From Novosphingobium sp. PhB57 (GTDB lineage: Bacteria > Pseudomonadota > Alphaproteobacteria > Sphingomonadales > Sphingomonadaceae), in assembly GCF_004342985.1 (NCBI RefSeq), contig NZ_SMBO01000005.1:62001-126000 (forward strand): DNA of 64,000 nucleotides, given 5' to 3'. Numbering within the stretch: position 1 is the first letter of the stretch; every line of letters starts with the position of its first letter. Position numbers and translations under genes: made by a program. The notes under the pieces are model-generated. The model worked only from the letters and a program-made list of their open reading frames with translations, was not told where the DNA came from and searched no databases. Below are positions 60,989 through 64,000 of the stretch, in pieces.

Positions 60989-61978
60989 TCAGACGTAGTC
61001 CTCGGTATCGATGCTGGGCTTGATCGTGTCCGGGTAGCGATGGCCGGCAATGGTCTGCTGGTTCATCAGCTCGCCCGCCTTTTCCAGAACGGCGGCGTCG
61101 ATCGCGAGATCGGCGGCGGCATCGTTCTGGTCGAAATGCGGGATCGATCGGGTGCCCGGAATTGCGTGGACGTGCTCGCCCTGCGCCAGCACCCAGGCGA
61201 GCGCGAGCTGCGCCGGGGTTGCCTGGACCGAAGCGGCCAGCGCGTTGAATTCCTCGATCAGCGCCAGGTTGTGCGCCCAGTTCTCGCCCACAAAGCGCGG
61301 GAAATTGCGGCGCAGGTCCTTCTCGGTGAGCGTGTTCACATCGGTCAGTTCACCGCCCAGTGCCCCGCGCGCGACCGGCGAGAAGGCGACGAGCGCGATC
61401 CCGAGTGCGCGCGTGGCGTCCATCACGCCGAGTTCCACATTACGGGTCCAGAGCGAATATTCGGTTTGCACCGCCGCCACCGGATGCACGGCATGCGCCT
61501 CGCGGATATGCGCGGCGGACCATTCGGACACGCCATAGGCGCCGATCTTGCCCGCCTCGATCGCCCGCACCATGGCGCCCACCGAGTCGGAGATCGGCAC
61601 CTTCGGGTCGAAGCGGTGCATGTAGAACAGGTCGATGTGATCGGTGCCCAGCCGCTTCAGGCTGGCGTCGAGCGAGGCGGTGATGCTGTCTGGCGCGCAA
61701 TCGATCCCGCGGCGGGCGCCGTCGATCAGGATGCCGGTCTTGGAGGCCAACAGGAATTCGTCCCGGCGGTCCATGATCGCTTCGCCAAGGATCTCCTCGC
61801 TCAGCCCCATGCCGTAGATGTTGGCGGTGTCGAAGTGATCGCAGCCCGCATCCAGCGCATGGCGGAACAGGGCGACCGCCTCCTCGCGAGACGGCGGATT
61901 GCCGTAGGCCCAGGCCACATTCATGCAGCCGAGACCGACGGAGTGGACCGGACGGCCCGCGAGGAGGCGTTTTGTCAT
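60989..61978 (-). CDS. Aldo/keto reductase
   Basis: 329 aa (beta/alpha)8 NADPH-dependent reductase. The catalytic Asp and Tyr lie in FDTANIYGMG; Lys in LASKTG and His in FYMHRFDP complete the tetrad. IPGTRSIPHFDQN is the cofactor-binding end. The ATG overlaps the ligC stop by one base, so it is translated with the protocatechuate 4,5-cleavage genes. It may reduce a lignin-derived aldehyde or a pathway intermediate; its substrate is not known. Confidence 0.9.
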   Translation of the reverse strand: MTKRLLAGRPVHSVGLGCMNVAWAYGNPPSREEAVALFRHALDAGCDHFDTANIYGMGLSEEILGEAIMDRRDEFLLASKTGILIDGARRGIDCAPDSITASLDASLKRLGTDHIDLFYMHRFDPKVPISDSVGAMVRAIEAGKIGAYGVSEWSAAHIREAHAVHPVAAVQTEYSLWTRNVELGVMDATRALGIALVAFSPVARGALGGELTDVNTLTEKDLRRNFPRFVGENWAHNLALIEEFNALAASVQATPAQLALAWVLAQGEHVHAIPGTRSIPHFDQNDAAADLAIDAAVLEKAGELMNQQTIAGHRYPDTIKPSIDTEDYV

Positions 61979-62934
61979 CAGGACCAGCCGTCCTGCGCTT
62001 CGAGGCTCTCGGCCAGTTCGCCGATCACGCGGTAGCAATCGAGCACCTTGCCGACCGACGAATTGGGCTCACGCCCTTCGCGGATGGCAGCCACGAATTC
62101 GCGGTCCTGCAGCTCGATGCCATTGTTCGACACGGTGACGCCGGTGAGGTCGATCGGCTCTTCACGGCCGTTCACCAGATCGTCGTAACGCGCGATGTAG
62201 GTCTCGCTGTCGCCGATGTAGCGGAAGAACGTGCCGAGCGGGCCATTGTTGTTGAACGAGAGCGAGAGCGTGCAGATCGCGCCGGTTTCCGCCTTCAGCT
62301 GGATCGACATGTCCATGGCGATGCCCAGTTCGGGGTGCTTCGGGCCCTGCAGCGCGTTGGCGGCGACGATCTTGCCCGACTGGTAGGCGAACAGGTCGAT
62401 CGTGTGCGCGGCGTGGTGCCACAGCAGGTGGTCCGTCCAGGAGCGCGGCTGGCCCTTGGCGTTCATGTTCTTGCGGCGGAAGAAGTAGGTCTGCACGTCC
62501 ATCTGCTGGACGTTGAACTCACCCGCGGTGATCTTGCCATGCACGTACTGGTGCGAAGGATTGAAGCGGCGGGTGTGGCCGACCATGCAGACCAGCCCGG
62601 TTTCCTTCTGCTTGGCGACGACCGCCTCGGCATCGGCCCAGCTGTCCGACAGCGGAATTTCGACCTGCACGTGCTTGCCCGCGTTCATGCAGGCGATGGC
62701 CTGTTCGGCGTGCATCTGCGTGGGGGTGCACAGGATCACGGCATCGACGTCCGGCATGGCCAGCACTTCGGCCAGATCGGTGCCGGAGTGCGGCGCGCCG
62801 TACTTGACGGCCACTTCGGCAGCCTGTTCGGCCGAGCGGCTGATGACCGAGGCGATCTCTACGCCGTCGATGTTCTTGAGGCCGTCGAGGTGCTTTTCAC
62901 CGAAAGCGCCGGCGCCTACGAGGGCAATACGCAT
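61978..62934 (-). CDS. ligC: 4-Carboxy-2-hydroxymuconate-6-semialdehyde dehydrogenase
   Basis: 318 aa, Gfo/Idh/MocA-type NADP-dependent oxidoreductase. It oxidises the hemiacetal form of the LigAB ring-cleavage product to 2-pyrone-4,6-dicarboxylate. The sequence closely follows the known LigC: RIALVGAGAFGEKHLDGLKN, CTPTQMHAEQAI, GHTRRFNPSHQYVH, QTYFFRRKNMNAKGQPRSW and LLWHHAAHTIDLFAYQ. A perfect AAGGAG box lies 6 nt before the ATG at 62934. It follows ligB by 70 bases. Confidence 0.94.
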   Translation of the reverse strand: MRIALVGAGAFGEKHLDGLKNIDGVEIASVISRSAEQAAEVAVKYGAPHSGTDLAEVLAMPDVDAVILCTPTQMHAEQAIACMNAGKHVQVEIPLSDSWADAEAVVAKQKETGLVCMVGHTRRFNPSHQYVHGKITAGEFNVQQMDVQTYFFRRKNMNAKGQPRSWTDHLLWHHAAHTIDLFAYQSGKIVAANALQGPKHPELGIAMDMSIQLKAETGAICTLSLSFNNNGPLGTFFRYIGDSETYIARYDDLVNGREEPIDLTGVTVSNNGIELQDREFVAAIREGREPNSSVGKVLDCYRVIGELAESLEAQDGWS

Positions 62935-63004
62935 GGGAATCTCCTTGGGGTGTCTGTCAAAGACAAAGGGCGTGCCGGCGTCAACCACCGGCACGCGGAA
63001 TCAG

Positions 63005-64000
<996 letters not shown>

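Overview
The window is about 64 kb of GC-rich chromosomal DNA from an aerobic Gram-negative bacterium. It looks like a sphingomonad (Novosphingobium/Sphingobium type). The reasons are three large TonB-dependent receptors, LigA/LigB/LigC of the protocatechuate 4,5-cleavage pathway, alphaproteobacterial sulfite-reductase gene order with DUF2849 and DUF934, and bifunctional PutA with a divergent Lrp-type regulator. I see no phage, insertion sequence, CRISPR array, tRNA or rRNA.

Left third (1-33 kb): a glycan and glycoconjugate catabolic region. It opens with the 3' part of a TonB receptor, a GH92 alpha-mannosidase, a glycosylasparaginase and a second TonB receptor, a set suited to N-glycan breakdown. 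Next come a frameshifted HAD phosphatase gene, a secreted GH3 glycosidase coupled to an MFS carrier, and a divergent LacI-family regulator. Two large operons then diverge from 22.6-23.0 kb. The leftward one encodes a TonB receptor, a sulfatase, a cytoplasmic GH3 enzyme and a complete gentisate pathway (ring-cleavage dioxygenase, maleylpyruvate isomerase, fumarylpyruvate hydrolase). The rightward one encodes an MFS carrier, five sulfatases in a row and a DUF3237 protein. Three promoters in this region (MFS1, TonB3, MFS2) share a perfect TTGACA box and, 18-20 nt downstream, a near-palindrome close to TTTAGCGCTAAA. This suggests one regulon, probably under the LacI-family protein. The working idea is uptake, desulfation, deglycosylation and, in one operon, ring cleavage of a sulfated and/or glycosylated (possibly aromatic) compound.

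Middle (33-48 kb): a c-di-GMP block (PAS-GGDEF with a degenerate signature, a PilZ-XRE fusion regulator, an MHYT-PAS-PAS-GGDEF-EAL protein), then the assimilatory sulfur operon cobA-DUF2849-cysI-DUF934-cysH. After it come an MFS exporter with a long inverted repeat upstream, and putA with its divergent Lrp-type regulator. Sulfate freed by the sulfatases could also be fed into this sulfur operon.

Right (48-64 kb): a four-gene molybdenum hydroxylase operon (CoxG-like, FAD, 2Fe-2S and Mo subunits), an SDR and an EthD-domain protein. Then a TelA / membrane protein / YqiJ-like / flotillin cluster, fdhD, a formate/nitrite channel, an aldo-keto reductase, and ligC, ligB and the 3' end of ligA running off the right edge.
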